DNA from: Lachnospiraceae bacterium
GTDB lineage: Bacteria > Bacillota > Clostridia > Lachnospirales > Lachnospiraceae
Length of the DNA stretch: 64,000 bases
Reading direction: 5' to 3'
NCBI GenBank assembly: GCA_902363675.1
Contig: CABJAV010000001.1
Coordinates: forward strand, 186,001 to 250,000
The notes below the pieces were generated by a model. That model had not been told where the DNA came from. It made no database searches and worked only from the letters and a program-made list of their open reading frames with translations. Shown here piece by piece: positions 1-9,649 of the stretch (the first letter of the stretch is position 1; each line of letters begins with the position of its first letter). Both the position numbers and the translations under genes were made by a program.

Positions 1-879
1 TATCATAAAGTAAATCAAAAGGTGACAATCGCACAAGCTTTGCATTCGATGGAACTCGATGTGCTGGTACAGCAACTGGATGATTGGCATGAAATCTGGG
101 AACAGTGGGAAAAGGCTCACGAAACAGATAGAAAACAGAAATTTGTTGTGTTGCGGGCAGAAGATGAATTGACGGATAAGAATTCCTATCTGTTGAGACG
201 GTTTATCGAAGCAAAGTGGAATACAGTGATGGCACAATATCAGAATCAGCAGATTGCTGCAATGAAATATTACCAAAAGCTATTAAGTGGATGTACAAAC
301 GTAGCGGCAGTTGATATTGGCTGGGCAGGAAGCGGTGCTTTGGCATTGTCTTATCTTGTACAAAGAGTATGGCATATTGATTGTGACGTTACAGGGATTA
401 TTGCAGGAACAAATACAATTCATAATGCAGAACCAGACGCATCGGATCCTTTTTTACAGTCAGGAAAGCTGGTAGCCTATCTGTATTCGGGACAAAAAAA
501 TCGTGATTTATTCAAAAAACATGATCCAAACAAAGATTATAATGTTTTCTGGGAATTGTTGCTTTCTTCACCGACACCATCTTTTAAAGGATTTTACAAT
601 GGAAGCAGAGATATGGATGGAATATATGTTTATCTGAAAGAATTTGATATTACACTTGCGTTTGGGGAATACGATTATAATCAGAAAGGAATCAAGGAAA
701 TACAGAAAGGAATTCTTGCATTTGCAGATCAATATTTGTGGCATTTTAAAGAGTACCCATATATGTTAAATATTAGTGGAAGAGATGCTTATGCACCGAT
801 GCTTGTGGCGGCAAGTTATCATGAAAGATATTTAAAGATGATAGAAAAGCGATTTGATTTGGAGATAGCGGTTAACTGA
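1..879 (+). CDS. HAD-like hydrolase domain protein, 5' truncated by window
   Basis: The frame is open from the first base of the window to the stop at 877-879, so this is the C-terminal part of a longer gene; the GTG at 22 is only the first in-window start candidate. A segment reading AVDIGWAGSGALALSYL resembles the conserved region of large predicted HAD-superfamily proteins often found with glycosyltransferases or surface polysaccharide genes. No catalytic N-terminal DxD motif is visible because that part lies upstream. Substrate and role are not known. It ends about 100 bp before the next gene, which has its own -10-like element, so the two need not be co-transcribed. Family assignment is from recall of the motif and is moderate. 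Confidence 0.55.
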   Translation, partial: YHKVNQKVTIAQALHSMELDVLVQQLDDWHEIWEQWEKAHETDRKQKFVVLRAEDELTDKNSYLLRRFIEAKWNTVMAQYQNQQIAAMKYYQKLLSGCTNVAAVDIGWAGSGALALSYLVQRVWHIDCDVTGIIAGTNTIHNAEPDASDPFLQSGKLVAYLYSGQKNRDLFKKHDPNKDYNVFWELLLSSPTPSFKGFYNGSRDMDGIYVYLKEFDITLAFGEYDYNQKGIKEIQKGILAFADQYLWHFKEYPYMLNISGRDAYAPMLVAASYHERYLKMIEKRFDLEIAVN

Positions 880-901
880 TAAACCATTTTTTATAGAAAT
901 T

Positions 902-945
902 TTAAGGTAACCTTAATAGTAATATCACACAACAAGTGGTATACT
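902..945 (+). promoter_or_regulatory. Palindrome and probable -10 upstream of the AI-2E permease
   Basis: A 15-base palindrome, TTAAGGTAACCTTAA, spans 902-916. A -10-like TATACT lies at 940-945, about 30 bp before the next start codon. The palindrome covers the place where a -35 box would be expected, so it could be an operator. Its outline loosely recalls DtxR-family metal boxes, but that is only a resemblance and no regulator is encoded beside it. Confidence 0.35.
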
Positions 946-975
946 TTTTCAAAAATAGATGGAAGGACAAAGAGA

Positions 976-2106
976 ATGAAACAAAGCACCAAATACCTAA
1001 AAATACTTTGCAACATGATAGCGGCTATTTTGATTCTTGTGTTCGTGATCTGCATCGTGCCGCGTCTGATCAGTTACTTTATGCCATTTGTGGTTGGCTT
1101 TTTACTGGCATTGATTGCAAATCCGGTCGTGAAATTTTTGGAAAAGAAAATAAAAATCAAGCGTAAATACGGAACCGTGATTATGATCGCAGGGGTTATT
1201 GCTGTAATCGTATTGATCTGTTATGGAAGCATTTCGCTTCTGGCAACCGGTTTGCGTGGATTTATGGATTATCTTCCGACGATGTATTCCAACGCTGGAA
1301 CAGAACTTACCGAGGCTGGAAATCAGCTGCAAAGTATTCTTGATAAAATCCCGTTTATCAAAAGCTTTGATGTTGACAGTCTTGGAAATTCACTACATAA
1401 TATTGTACAAGACTTTCTATCAGGTTCCGGTGGAAACAGTGTTTCCGTTATCGGCGATGTGGCAAAAAGCATACCGGATATACTGGTTGGTGTTATTGTT
1501 GGATTGCTTGCTACATACTTTTTTATTGCGGATAATGAGAAACTTTTGAACATGGCAAGCAGTCATGTATCAGATGAGTTTCGTGAAAAGACGACACGTG
1601 TATATCGTCAGCTCGTACAGGTAGTCGGTGGATATTTCAAGGCACAGTTTAAGATCATGGGTGTGATTTATGTCATCATCTTTATTGGACTTTTGATCCT
1701 GCGTGTTCGCTATGCATGGCTGATTGCATTTGGTATTGCATTTTTAGACATGCTTCCGGTATTTGGAACCGGTACGGTATTGTGTCCGTGGGCAGTGGTC
1801 AAATTGTTTTCCGGAAATTATATGATCGCTATCGGTATGCTGATTTTATATGGGATTTCACTTGTCGTACATCAGCTCGTACAGCCGAAACTGATAGGAG
1901 ATTCTGTCGGAATGGATCCGTTTGCAACACTTTTCTTTATGTACATCGGCTATCAGAGCTGTGGGGTACTTGGAATGATTATTGCCATTCCAATTGGTAT
2001 GATTCTGATCAACCTGTACAAAGCCGGAGCATTTGACACGTATACATGGTGTATCAAAGAAGTGGTGCATGACTTTAATTCTTTCCGCAGAATCGATAAA
2101 AAATAG
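976..2106 (+). CDS. AI-2E family transporter (YtvI/PerM-type permease)
   Basis: This 376-residue integral membrane protein has the layout of the AI-2E/PerM permease family. An N-terminal pair of hydrophobic helices (about residues 10-85) is followed by a polar region around 95-150, then a string of helices to about 345. The conserved C-terminal part includes HQLVQPKLIGDSVGMDPF, close to the family signature. Members are proposed to export small molecules or act in cation/proton exchange; the substrate here is unknown and AI-2 transport should not be assumed. The start at 976 has GGAAGGA upstream. The gene is followed within 20 bp by the ThiF-family gene and may be co-transcribed with it. Confidence 0.85.
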   Translation: MKQSTKYLKILCNMIAAILILVFVICIVPRLISYFMPFVVGFLLALIANPVVKFLEKKIKIKRKYGTVIMIAGVIAVIVLICYGSISLLATGLRGFMDYLPTMYSNAGTELTEAGNQLQSILDKIPFIKSFDVDSLGNSLHNIVQDFLSGSGGNSVSVIGDVAKSIPDILVGVIVGLLATYFFIADNEKLLNMASSHVSDEFREKTTRVYRQLVQVVGGYFKAQFKIMGVIYVIIFIGLLILRVRYAWLIAFGIAFLDMLPVFGTGTVLCPWAVVKLFSGNYMIAIGMLILYGISLVVHQLVQPKLIGDSVGMDPFATLFFMYIGYQSCGVLGMIIAIPIGMILINLYKAGAFDTYTWCIKEVVHDFNSFRRIDKK

Positions 2107-2123
2107 ATAGAAGGAAATAAGGA

Positions 2124-2882
2124 ATGTTAACACAGTTTTCAAGAACAGAATTATTACTTGGCAAGGAAGCCATGGAAAAATTAAAGAATTCCCGTGTCGC
2201 TGTATTTGGTGTCGGCGGTGTGGGCGGTTATGTATGCGAGGCACTTGTGCGAAGCGGTGTTGGAGCATTTGATCTGATCGATGATGACAAGGTATGCCTG
2301 ACCAATCTGAACCGCCAGATTATTGCTACGAGAAAAACCATTGGTAAATACAAGACGGATGTGATGAAGGAGCGGATTTTAGATATCAATCCGGATGCAG
2401 ATGTCCGCATTCATCAGTGTTTTTTCCTTCCGGAGAATGCAGATGATTTTCCCTTTGAGGAATATGATTATATTGTAGATGCGGTAGATACGGTGACGGC
2501 AAAGATTGCTCTAGTCATGAAAGCCAAAGAACTGAATGTGCCGATCATCAGCAGTATGGGAGCCGGCAACAAACTGGATGGAAGCCAGTTTAAGGTGGCA
2601 GACATTTATAAGACAAAGGTCTGTCCACTGGCAAAAGTAATGCGCCGGGAATTAAAAAAGCGTGGCGTTCGAAAACTGAAGGTCGTATATTCCGAAGAAG
2701 TTCCGACACGTCCGATCGAAGATATGTCGATCAGCTGCCGGACGCATTGTATCTGTCCGCCGGGGGCAGCACATAAATGCACGGAGCGCAGGGATATTCC
2801 GGGCAGCGTGGCATTTGTGCCATCCGTAGCGGGACTGATCATTGCGGGAGAAGTTGTAAAAGACTTATGTAAGAAATCATAG
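2124..2882 (+). CDS. tcdA: tRNA threonylcarbamoyladenosine dehydratase, ThiF/MoeB/HesA family
   Basis: This 252-residue cytosolic protein belongs to the E1-like ThiF superfamily. The N-terminal nucleotide-binding motif reads FGVGGVGGYVCEALVRSG (about residues 28-45), followed by the conserved DxDxVxxxNLNRQI block and, near the end, a PPGA stretch typical of TcdA (CsdL/YgdL). TcdA uses ATP to cyclise t6A37 in tRNAs to ct6A. It has the usual length for TcdA and lacks the rhodanese or other extensions of MoeB, so I do not read it as part of the molybdenum cofactor set further on. It ends convergently with the MATE gene, with a 6-bp overlap of reading frames (2877-2882). Confidence 0.88.
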   Translation: MLTQFSRTELLLGKEAMEKLKNSRVAVFGVGGVGGYVCEALVRSGVGAFDLIDDDKVCLTNLNRQIIATRKTIGKYKTDVMKERILDINPDADVRIHQCFFLPENADDFPFEEYDYIVDAVDTVTAKIALVMKAKELNVPIISSMGAGNKLDGSQFKVADIYKTKVCPLAKVMRRELKKRGVRKLKVVYSEEVPTRPIEDMSISCRTHCICPPGAAHKCTERRDIPGSVAFVPSVAGLIIAGEVVKDLCKKS

Positions 2883-4193
2883 GAATCCTTTGGATTTCCA
2901 TTTTCCGCTTTTCCAGCGGAGGTACATACAGACGGCACGGACACATTCATCACTTGCCATACCGATATAGGCGCCGACCACCAGCAGGCCGAGATGAATT
3001 CCAAAGAAATACGTGCCTCCTACCATACAAAGATACATAAAGATTGCACCGATGATCGTAGGGAAGATCGCGTCCCCGCTCGTTTTTAACGCCTGACCGT
3101 AAACGAGATTTGTGACACGTCCGGTTTCAAGTGCAATATCGATGACGAGCAGTTTACCGACCAGTGAGATCATGGCAGGATCGTCGGTAAAAAGATGCAT
3201 GAGCGTACCGCTCGCCAAAGCAAAAATCGTTTCAAGAATGGCTGCTGTTATCACTCCGATGATAGCAGCTTTTTTCGTGCCTTTGTCACAGGCTTCGTAT
3301 TCTTTGGCGCCGATCCGCCAGCCGGTCATGATGGCGTTTGCCTGCGCCAGTGCGGCACCTACGCAGTAGGAGAAATTCGTAATCTGTGCAGCGTAGGAGC
3401 GGGCGGTGACATTGACACCGTCAGCGTCCATCTGATTGAGAAAACGAATGGTCAGTGTCATAGCGATATTGTACAAAGCAGTCTCGCATGCGGAAGGAAG
3501 TCCGACACGGACAATCTGACGCAGGACAAGGCTGTTTTTCTGGCGCTCCGGGCTTTGCTTTGCATGCACCAGAAAATGGGAAAGGCATATGACAATCACA
3601 AGATTCATAATGCGTGAAATTACCGTGGCAGCAGCCACTCCGGCAACGCCCCAGTCCATGACAAAAAGAAAGACCGCGTTGAGAATAAAGTTCAGCACAT
3701 TGGCGCAGAGCGTTGCTATCAGAGGCTCTTTGGAATGGCCAAACGCACGCAGATAACTTGCAAAAATAGGAATCAGCGCATTGAGGATACAGGAACCGCC
3801 TACAATTGTTAAATACGTTCCGGCATAGTCCAGCAGTTTCGGGGCGACACCCACAAGCGTAAGCACAGAACCGGAATAGAAAAGCAGCAATCCGGATAAG
3901 ACAATTCCGATGATCGCATTAAAAAGCAGACCGAGCTGTCTTGCCTGGTAAGCGATACCGGGCTGGTTGGCACCGATGTACTGTGTCATGACGGCAATCA
4001 TGCCCGAGCATACAATGTTGAACATGATAATGAAAATGCCAATATAAGTATTCGCGGTACCTACCGCACCGACGGCACTGTCACCGACCGAGGACAGCAT
4101 GAGCGTGTCGATGATACCGGCGAGCATGTAGCACAGGGTTTCTAATGCAATCGGGACAAAAAGTTGTGTGAGGTTTTTACGTGGATTGTCCAT
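2877..4193 (-). CDS. MATE family efflux transporter
   Basis: The 438-residue product has twelve hydrophobic segments in two halves, typical of the multidrug and toxic compound extrusion family: Na+- or H+-driven antiporters for cationic drugs or metabolites. The frame is open from 4250, but the ATG at 4193 is preferred because AGAAGGAAG lies nine bases upstream and the product then begins MDNPRKNLTQLFVPIALE, a normal MATE N-terminus. It is transcribed divergently from the AraC regulator, with about 165 bp between the two starts, so that regulator may control it. Substrate unknown. A second, not closely similar MATE gene lies at 26402-27739. Confidence 0.88.
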   Translation of the reverse strand: MDNPRKNLTQLFVPIALETLCYMLAGIIDTLMLSSVGDSAVGAVGTANTYIGIFIIMFNIVCSGMIAVMTQYIGANQPGIAYQARQLGLLFNAIIGIVLSGLLLFYSGSVLTLVGVAPKLLDYAGTYLTIVGGSCILNALIPIFASYLRAFGHSKEPLIATLCANVLNFILNAVFLFVMDWGVAGVAAATVISRIMNLVIVICLSHFLVHAKQSPERQKNSLVLRQIVRVGLPSACETALYNIAMTLTIRFLNQMDADGVNVTARSYAAQITNFSYCVGAALAQANAIMTGWRIGAKEYEACDKGTKKAAIIGVITAAILETIFALASGTLMHLFTDDPAMISLVGKLLVIDIALETGRVTNLVYGQALKTSGDAIFPTIIGAIFMYLCMVGGTYFFGIHLGLLVVGAYIGMASDECVRAVCMYLRWKSGKWKSKGFL

Positions 4194-4294
4194 AAGTGTA
4201 TTCTTCCTTCTTGTAATTAGTTTTGAATAGTTTCTCTTTTTCTTACACAATACAACCTTTATACAAGAAAATCTTGCGCTATATCATCTGAAAA

Positions 4295-4323
4295 TTGCAC
4301 TATTTCTATATATTGGGTATAAT
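4295..4323 (+). promoter_or_regulatory. Sigma-A-type promoter of the AraC gene
   Basis: TTGCAC at 4295-4300 and TATAAT at 4318-4323 are separated by 17 bp and sit 37 bp before the AraC start codon at 4360. Confidence 0.65.
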
Positions 4324-4359
4324 CATAAATGAGAGGGAGAGTTCGGTAAGGAGGAAACT

Positions 4360-5241
4360 ATGATTCCAGAATTAAAAGAAGATGTGACGCACGGAACAAA
4401 ACAATATCCTTATGATCAATATTATTTGCGGGATATTCCACACGCTTTTCAGATCCCGGTACACTGGCACGAAGAGATGGAGATTATTTACATAAAAGAA
4501 GGCACGCTTCATGTGCGCATTGAAGGTAGGGATTATGAGGGCAAGAAGAATGATATGTTTTTTGTAAATCCCAGAGAACTGCATCTGATGGGAAGCCAGG
4601 ATACCGGAGTGCGGTATTACACATTGCTGTTTCCACTGTTGTTTCTTTCTTTTCAGTCAATGGATGACTTGGAGCGTAATCTGTTTCTGCCACTGCGTCA
4701 GGGACAGCTGCTTTTTCCGGCAAAAGGAAGTGACTGTAAATGTGAGCAGGAGATAAGAAGGTTGCTGGATGAAATCATTGCGGTCAATGATAAAAGGAAA
4801 AAGCGCAGCCAGACAGAGGAAATGCAAAGACAGATACAGACGCGCATACTGCTCCTTGAGATGGTGCAGCGTATTGCAAAAGAAGATGGATTTCTGTTGC
4901 CGGAGCAGGGTAGTAACACTAACATGCAGCGTGAGATGTTAGATTATATTCAGAACCATTACATGGAGAAACTGACGCTTGAGGATTTAGCGGAGGAATT
5001 TCATTTGTCGCCTAAGTATATTTCGCGCTATTTCAAGCAACATTTTTCGCTGGCTTTTTCCAGTTATGTCATGCATTTGCGATTGAGCTGCGCAAAAAAT
5101 CTGCTGGAGACTACAGAAAATTCAGTGACAGAGATTGCGCTTTTATCAGGCTTTCCCAATGTCAGTCATTTTATCCGCAGTTTCCGGCAGGCATATGAGA
5201 TTTCGCCATTGCAGTATCGGAAGAAAAAAGCGGATGTATGA
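4360..5241 (+). CDS. AraC family transcriptional regulator with N-terminal cupin
   Basis: This 293-residue protein has an N-terminal cupin-like sensing domain (about 15-110; PVHWHEEMEIIYIKEG is the typical first cupin strand with paired histidines). A charged linker follows, then a C-terminal AraC double helix-turn-helix (about 190-288). The first recognition helix region reads LAEEFHLSPKYISRYFK, and the second ends in SHFIRSFRQAYEISPLQYR. Such proteins usually sense a sugar or related small ligand. It is divergent from the MATE pump, which is a plausible target. A promoter with 17-bp spacing and a GGAGG ribosome site precede it. Confidence 0.88.
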   Translation: MIPELKEDVTHGTKQYPYDQYYLRDIPHAFQIPVHWHEEMEIIYIKEGTLHVRIEGRDYEGKKNDMFFVNPRELHLMGSQDTGVRYYTLLFPLLFLSFQSMDDLERNLFLPLRQGQLLFPAKGSDCKCEQEIRRLLDEIIAVNDKRKKRSQTEEMQRQIQTRILLLEMVQRIAKEDGFLLPEQGSNTNMQREMLDYIQNHYMEKLTLEDLAEEFHLSPKYISRYFKQHFSLAFSSYVMHLRLSCAKNLLETTENSVTEIALLSGFPNVSHFIRSFRQAYEISPLQYRKKKADV

Positions 5242-5278
5242 GAAATTATACCGTAAGACACTAGTCCTAAGGTCTGAG

Positions 5279-5290
5279 TTTTGGTATAAT
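5279..5290 (+). promoter_or_regulatory. Extended -10 promoter upstream of the AAA+ ATPase
   Basis: TTTTGGTATAAT at 5279-5290 contains TGG directly before TATAAT, the extended -10 arrangement; no good -35 is visible. The ATPase start codon is 45 bp downstream of the -10. Confidence 0.5.
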
Positions 5291-5334
5291 AAATTCGATA
5301 AACAGATTTCAATCCACAAAGGAGTAAAAATAAA

Positions 5335-6819
5335 ATGCCAGTATTTGATTTCAGCAATACACCTGACGAAAAAAAAGATGCTGTATGCACCTACGAGACA
5401 TTCCATTCCAATGAATCCGTGCCGAGTGCGGAGCATCCGATCATGGTTTTGGACAATACAAAGAAACAGTGGAAGCACCATTCGAGTGGTGTATTTACCA
5501 ATCCAATCAAACGCACTTCATTCGCGTTTGATGAGGAAGAAGGAACCATCAGTGCGGATATTATCCGTATTGATGCACGTTTTACCAGTCTGCTGCGCTG
5601 GCTGGGAGAAAACCATATCAATGTACGCTTATCCGGTGAAAACAGAGAGGATGGATATGCCGTATATAAGATTCGTGAGATCGCGTTTGGTGGCGGAACC
5701 AAATTGTCGGCAGAGGACGGTTTTCTGCAGTTTATGATCGAGCGTCTGCTTGCAAGCAGTGCGCCGACAGAGGAAATCGATGAGGATGAGCAGGAAGAGG
5801 AAGGCGATGATATGAAGCTTACCAGCTTACAGAGTATCACGGACTTCATGACCTGTGCGGGAAGAACACTTCCGGATAATATTCGTCTCTGGGCGAGAAG
5901 AAACCTGGCAGTGGCACGTTCAAACGAGGTATCACCGGAGGAGCGCAGACATGCACAGAGAGCGCTCTCGATCATGATGAACATCCAGTGGAAGAGCAAC
6001 TATTTTGAAGCAATCGATCCGCAGGAGGCACGCCGCATTCTCGATGAGGAACTTTATGGAATGGAGCGTGTAAAACAGAGAATTATCGAGACAATCATTC
6101 AGATCAATCGTACCCATACATTACCGGCCTATGGACTGCTTCTTGTCGGACCGGCCGGAACCGGTAAATCGCAGATCGCTTATGCGGTCGCACGTATTTT
6201 AAAGTTGCCGTGGACAACGCTCGATATGAGTTCCATCAATGATCCGGAGCAGCTGACCGGAAGCTCTCGTGTATATGCCAATGCAAAACCGGGTATTATT
6301 ATGGATGCATTTTTGATGGCGGGCGAATCCAGTCTTGTCTTTATTATCAACGAACTTGACAAGGCGGCATCCGGAAAAGGAAATGGAAATCCGGCAGATG
6401 TATTGCTGACACTTTTGGACAATCTTGGATTTACAGATAACTATATGGAATGTATGATTCCTACCGTGGGGGTATATCCAATCGCTACGGCCAACGACAA
6501 GGAGAACATCAGTGCACCGTTGATGTCACGTTTTGCAGTAATCGATATTCCGGATTATACTTCTGAGGAAAAGAAAGTGATCTTCTCCAAGTTTGCATTG
6601 CCGAAAGTATTAAAGCGCATGAGTCTTCGCGAGGAGGAATGCATCATTACTCCGGAGGCACTGGATGCCGTCATTGAAAAATATAAAAATACATCGGGTA
6701 TCCGTGATTTGGAGCAGGCGGCAGAGCATATTGCAGCCAACGCGTTGTATCAGATTGAAGCAGATCATGTAACCTCTGTTACATTTGATGCCGAGATGGT
6801 ACGAAACCTGTTAGGATAA
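5335..6819 (+). CDS. Lon-like AAA+ ATPase without protease domain
   Basis: This 494-residue protein has two parts. Residues 1 to about 140 match no family I recognise and are followed by a very acidic linker (EEIDEDEQEEEGDD). The second half, from about 225, is an AAA+ module closest in pattern to Lon: Walker A GPAGTGKS near residues 272-279, Walker B FIINELDK near 335-342, sensor-1 region ATANDKENISAPLMSRF, and a C-terminal lid helix bundle. The Walker B aspartate is replaced by asparagine (NE instead of DE), while the catalytic glutamate stays. No Lon protease Ser-Lys domain follows. It may act as a remodelling ATPase; partner unknown. It precedes the selenium/molybdenum block but is separated from it by a terminator-like hairpin. 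Confidence 0.75.
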   Translation: MPVFDFSNTPDEKKDAVCTYETFHSNESVPSAEHPIMVLDNTKKQWKHHSSGVFTNPIKRTSFAFDEEEGTISADIIRIDARFTSLLRWLGENHINVRLSGENREDGYAVYKIREIAFGGGTKLSAEDGFLQFMIERLLASSAPTEEIDEDEQEEEGDDMKLTSLQSITDFMTCAGRTLPDNIRLWARRNLAVARSNEVSPEERRHAQRALSIMMNIQWKSNYFEAIDPQEARRILDEELYGMERVKQRIIETIIQINRTHTLPAYGLLLVGPAGTGKSQIAYAVARILKLPWTTLDMSSINDPEQLTGSSRVYANAKPGIIMDAFLMAGESSLVFIINELDKAASGKGNGNPADVLLTLLDNLGFTDNYMECMIPTVGVYPIATANDKENISAPLMSRFAVIDIPDYTSEEKKVIFSKFALPKVLKRMSLREEECIITPEALDAVIEKYKNTSGIRDLEQAAEHIAANALYQIEADHVTSVTFDAEMVRNLLG

Positions 6820-6825
6820 AGAACA

Positions 6826-6862
6826 AAAGCCTGTCGCGAAGGAGATCGCAGATGGGCTTTTC
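6826..6862 (+). terminator. Terminator-like hairpin between the AAA+ gene and yqeC
   Basis: AAAAGCC (6826-6832) pairs with GGGCTTTT (6854-6861), with an inner GCGA/TCGC pairing, just after the stop of the ATPase gene. It lies just upstream of the yqeC ribosome site. Confidence 0.55.
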
Positions 6863-6877
6863 TTATCGGAGAGGAAT

Positions 6878-7645
6878 ATGGAACCACAGATTTTTACTTT
6901 GCATAATCAGATATTAGAAGCAGTTTTGCCGGAAGTGGCATTCCCGTTTGCTTCGGACGGGAAAAAGCATACGATTGCTCTTGTCGGTGGTGGCGGAAAG
7001 ACAACGCTTATGTATTTCCTCGGAGACACTTATGCAAAACAGAACATTCCGACGCTGATTACGACGACCACGCATATACGGATGCCGGAAGATGGAAGTT
7101 ATGTAGCTACGATGGAAGCGGCATGCAGGCGGTGGGAGGCACAACGCTATGCGGTAGTTGGCGTGCCGGATCAGGGAGAAAAACTGAAAGCGTTGCCGGA
7201 AACAGAATTGCATGCGTATCAAAAGCGTGCGAAACAGATACTGGTCGAAGCAGACGGTGCAAAAATGCGTCCCTGTAAAGTACCGGCAGAGCACGAACCG
7301 GTCATTCCAAAGGAATGCGACATTGTAATCGCTGTTGCGGGGCTGGATGTCCTCGGAGAGACGATAGAAGCCGGATGTTTTCGCAGCAGGCAGGTCGCCG
7401 CTTTTTTGCAGAAACCGTTACTACATCGCATCGAGGAAGCGGATCTTGTGAAGATTCTTTTATCGGAACGGGGGGCGAGAAAATCTGTGGGAAAACGGGA
7501 ATATTATGTGGTGCTGAACAAATGTGATACGCAGGAGCGAATGCACAGTGCACAAAAAATTGCAGTCGCTTTGCAGCAGGCAGGCGTGCAGCATATAGCA
7601 GTTACAAAATTAAAAGACACAGATAACGAGGAAAACAATGGGTGA
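6878..7645 (+). CDS. yqeC: Selenium cofactor biosynthesis protein YqeC
   Basis: The 255-residue product has a P-loop ([17 protein letters not shown], about 31-47) and the conserved TTTTHI and [19 protein letters not shown] blocks of YqeC. This family occurs almost only with SelD, YqeB and molybdenum hydroxylases and is assigned to maturation of selenium-dependent molybdenum hydroxylases; the exact reaction is not established. GAGAGGAAT supplies the ribosome site. Its end overlaps moaC by 8 bp, indicating translational coupling at the head of a long operon. Confidence 0.88.
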   Translation: MEPQIFTLHNQILEAVLPEVAFPFASDGKKHTIALVGGGGKTTLMYFLGDTYAKQNIPTLITTTTHIRMPEDGSYVATMEAACRRWEAQRYAVVGVPDQGEKLKALPETELHAYQKRAKQILVEADGAKMRPCKVPAEHEPVIPKECDIVIAVAGLDVLGETIEAGCFRSRQVAAFLQKPLLHRIEEADLVKILLSERGARKSVGKREYYVVLNKCDTQERMHSAQKIAVALQQAGVQHIAVTKLKDTDNEENNG

Positions 7646-8120
7646 TTTTACACATTTTGATGAACAGGGAAATGCCGTGATGGTGGATGTACACGCAAAG
7701 GATGATACGTATCGCGTGGCTGTTGCTACCGGAAAAATAAAAGTCAGTCAGGAAGTGTATGAAGCAATCACGAACCATACAGCCAAAAAGGGAGATGTCC
7801 TTGGTGTGGCGCGGATTGCCGGAATTATGGCGGCAAAAAAGAATGCCGAACTGATTCCGCTCTGTCATATTATTCCGTTGACCAATTGCGAGATCACATA
7901 TGAAATGTCAAAAGAAGAATCCGCAGTGATCGCTTTTTGCAAGACATCCTGCGTGGGAAAGACCGGCGTGGAAATGGAGGCACTCACGGGGGTAAGTGTT
8001 GCGCTTCTTACCATTTACGACATGTGCAAGGCGATGGACCGGGGAATGGAAATCAGTGATATTCACCTGGTAGAGAAATCCGGTGGAAAAAGCGGACATT
8101 ATATCAGACAGGAGAAATAA
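7638..8120 (+). CDS. moaC: Cyclic pyranopterin monophosphate synthase MoaC
   Basis: This 160-residue protein matches MoaC, which with MoaA converts GTP to cyclic pyranopterin monophosphate, the first stage of molybdenum cofactor synthesis. Visible family motifs are [25 protein letters not shown] residues (the LCHIIPLT block at about 75-82), followed by [24 protein letters not shown] and the C-terminal VEKSGGKSG. Length is as usual. The start lies inside the end of yqeC, and mogA follows after one base. MoaD, MoaE and MoeB are not in the window. Confidence 0.95.
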   Translation: MGDFTHFDEQGNAVMVDVHAKDDTYRVAVATGKIKVSQEVYEAITNHTAKKGDVLGVARIAGIMAAKKNAELIPLCHIIPLTNCEITYEMSKEESAVIAFCKTSCVGKTGVEMEALTGVSVALLTIYDMCKAMDRGMEISDIHLVEKSGGKSGHYIRQEK

Positions 8121-8121
8121 G

Positions 8122-8610
8122 ATGTTTACAGTTGGAATTGTGACACTCAGTGACAAGGGAGCCGCAGGCAATCGCGAAGATTTAAGCGGGGTCAAAATAA
8201 AAGAGATGCTGCCGGATGATTTGTATCAGGTGTTGTCTTACCGGATTTTGCCGGATGAACAGAAGGAGATTGAACAGGAGCTGGTCCGACTTTCGGATGA
8301 GCTGCATTGTGATCTGGTTCTTACCACGGGAGGCACCGGATTTTCCACACGCGATGTAACGCCGGAAGCGACGATGCAGGTTGCAGAGAGAAATGCGCCG
8401 GGTATCGCAGAGGCAATCCGTGCATACAGTATGACGATTACCAGACGGGCGATGCTCAGTCGTGGTGTCAGTGTGATACGGGGAAAGACACTGATCATAA
8501 ATCTGCCGGGAAGTCCAAAAGCGGTTGAGGAAAGTCTTGGCTATATTTTGGACACACTCACGCATGGACTGAATATTCTTCTGGGACGAGAGGGGGAGTG
8601 CGCCAGATGA
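8122..8610 (+). CDS. mogA: Molybdopterin adenylyltransferase-type protein, MogA/MoaB family
   Basis: The 162-residue product begins [20 protein letters not shown] and has the MPT-binding [17 protein letters not shown] motif (about 70-86) of MogA/MoaB. These enzymes adenylate molybdopterin before molybdenum insertion. The frame is open from 8083, but the ATG at 8122 is chosen because CAGGAG lies eight bases upstream and the protein then starts at the family's first strand. The stop overlaps the selD start as ATGA. Members called MoaB are often indistinguishable by sequence, so the gene name is by context. Confidence 0.9.
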   Translation: MFTVGIVTLSDKGAAGNREDLSGVKIKEMLPDDLYQVLSYRILPDEQKEIEQELVRLSDELHCDLVLTTGGTGFSTRDVTPEATMQVAERNAPGIAEAIRAYSMTITRRAMLSRGVSVIRGKTLIINLPGSPKAVEESLGYILDTLTHGLNILLGREGECAR

Positions 8611-9635
8611 GTGAAAAAATCGTATTTTGTAAAGGCGGAGGCTGTACGGCAAAGTTAGGTGCTGGTGTGCTCAGCCGGGTACTTGAAAAACTTCCGAAGG
8701 GACCAATGGATGAAAATTTACTCGTAGGATATGACAGCCGGGATGATGCGGCAGTGTACCGCATATCGGATGATATAGCGATTGTGCAGACACTGGATTT
8801 TTTCCCGCCGATGGTAGAGGATCCCTATACGTTTGGACAGATTGCCGCTGCCAATGCTTTGAGCGATGTCTATGCGATGGGCGGAGAGGTAAAGACGGCG
8901 CTGAATATCGTGTGCTTTCCGGAACAGATGGATCTGAATATCCTTGGTGCAATTATGCAGGGCGGCGCGGAAAAAGTCATTGAGGCGGGCGGAACACTCG
9001 CAGGCGGGCATTCTATCGCGGACAGTGATGTGAAATACGGCCTTTCGGTGACAGGTGTCGTTCATCCGCAGCATATGTACCAGAACAATACGGCACAGCC
9101 GGGGGATCAGTTGATCCTGACAAAGAAACTTGGCGTCGGAATTGTCTGTACGGCGAACCGTGTGCAGGAAGCTTCCAAAGAGGCAATGGATCAGGCAATT
9201 GCGTCCATGACAACATTGAACAAATATGCTTCTGCAATCAGCCGGAAATACAAAGTACATGCCTGTACAGATGTGACAGGATTTAGTTTTCTCGGACATC
9301 TCCATGAAATGATGGATGGAAAACTTTCCTGCCGGATCGATGCAAATGCAATCCCGGTAATTCCACAGGCGCTTGATTATGCCGATGAGTTTTTACTTAC
9401 AGCGGCGGGACAGCGAAACCGCAATCATACCCAGGCATATGTGACATTTGAAAATGTGCCGTTTGCCATGGAGGAGGTTTTGTTTGATCCGCAGACGTCC
9501 GGAGGCCTGCTTTTGGCAGTTGCACCGGCGTCGGCAAAGGAAATGCTCACGGAATTGCAGGCGGAAGGAATGCCGGCAGAAATTGTGGGAGAAGTTCTGT
9601 CAAAGACGGAAAAAGAAATAACTGTGGTTATGTAG
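8607..9635 (+). CDS. selD: Selenide, water dikinase SelD (cysteine form)
   Basis: SelD makes selenophosphate from selenide and ATP. The 342-residue product has the N-terminal catalytic region [12 protein letters not shown], placing the reactive residue at Cys13 and the essential lysine at Lys16; the usual second Cys or Sec context is Thr-Ala here. There is no in-frame TGA, so it is a cysteine enzyme. AIRS-type domains follow, with SDVYAMGG and the C-terminal DPQTSGGLL motif. The ATG at 8607 is preferred over the upstream GTG because of the GGGGGAG ribosome site and the ATGA overlap with mogA. No selA or selB is nearby, so selenophosphate probably feeds the molybdenum-hydroxylase cofactor rather than selenocysteine, as far as this window shows. 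Confidence 0.93.
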   Translation: MSEKIVFCKGGGCTAKLGAGVLSRVLEKLPKGPMDENLLVGYDSRDDAAVYRISDDIAIVQTLDFFPPMVEDPYTFGQIAAANALSDVYAMGGEVKTALNIVCFPEQMDLNILGAIMQGGAEKVIEAGGTLAGGHSIADSDVKYGLSVTGVVHPQHMYQNNTAQPGDQLILTKKLGVGIVCTANRVQEASKEAMDQAIASMTTLNKYASAISRKYKVHACTDVTGFSFLGHLHEMMDGKLSCRIDANAIPVIPQALDYADEFLLTAAGQRNRNHTQAYVTFENVPFAMEEVLFDPQTSGGLLLAVAPASAKEMLTELQAEGMPAEIVGEVLSKTEKEITVVM

Positions 9636-9649
9636 ATTAATAGATGAAA

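Noticed and set aside
2124-2882. MoeB for molybdopterin synthase activation
   Set aside because: Length and C-terminal PPGA region fit TcdA; it is outside the molybdenum block and no moaD is present.
8607-8660. Selenocysteine in SelD
   Set aside because: The catalytic position is TGT (Cys13); there is no in-frame TGA in the N-terminal region.
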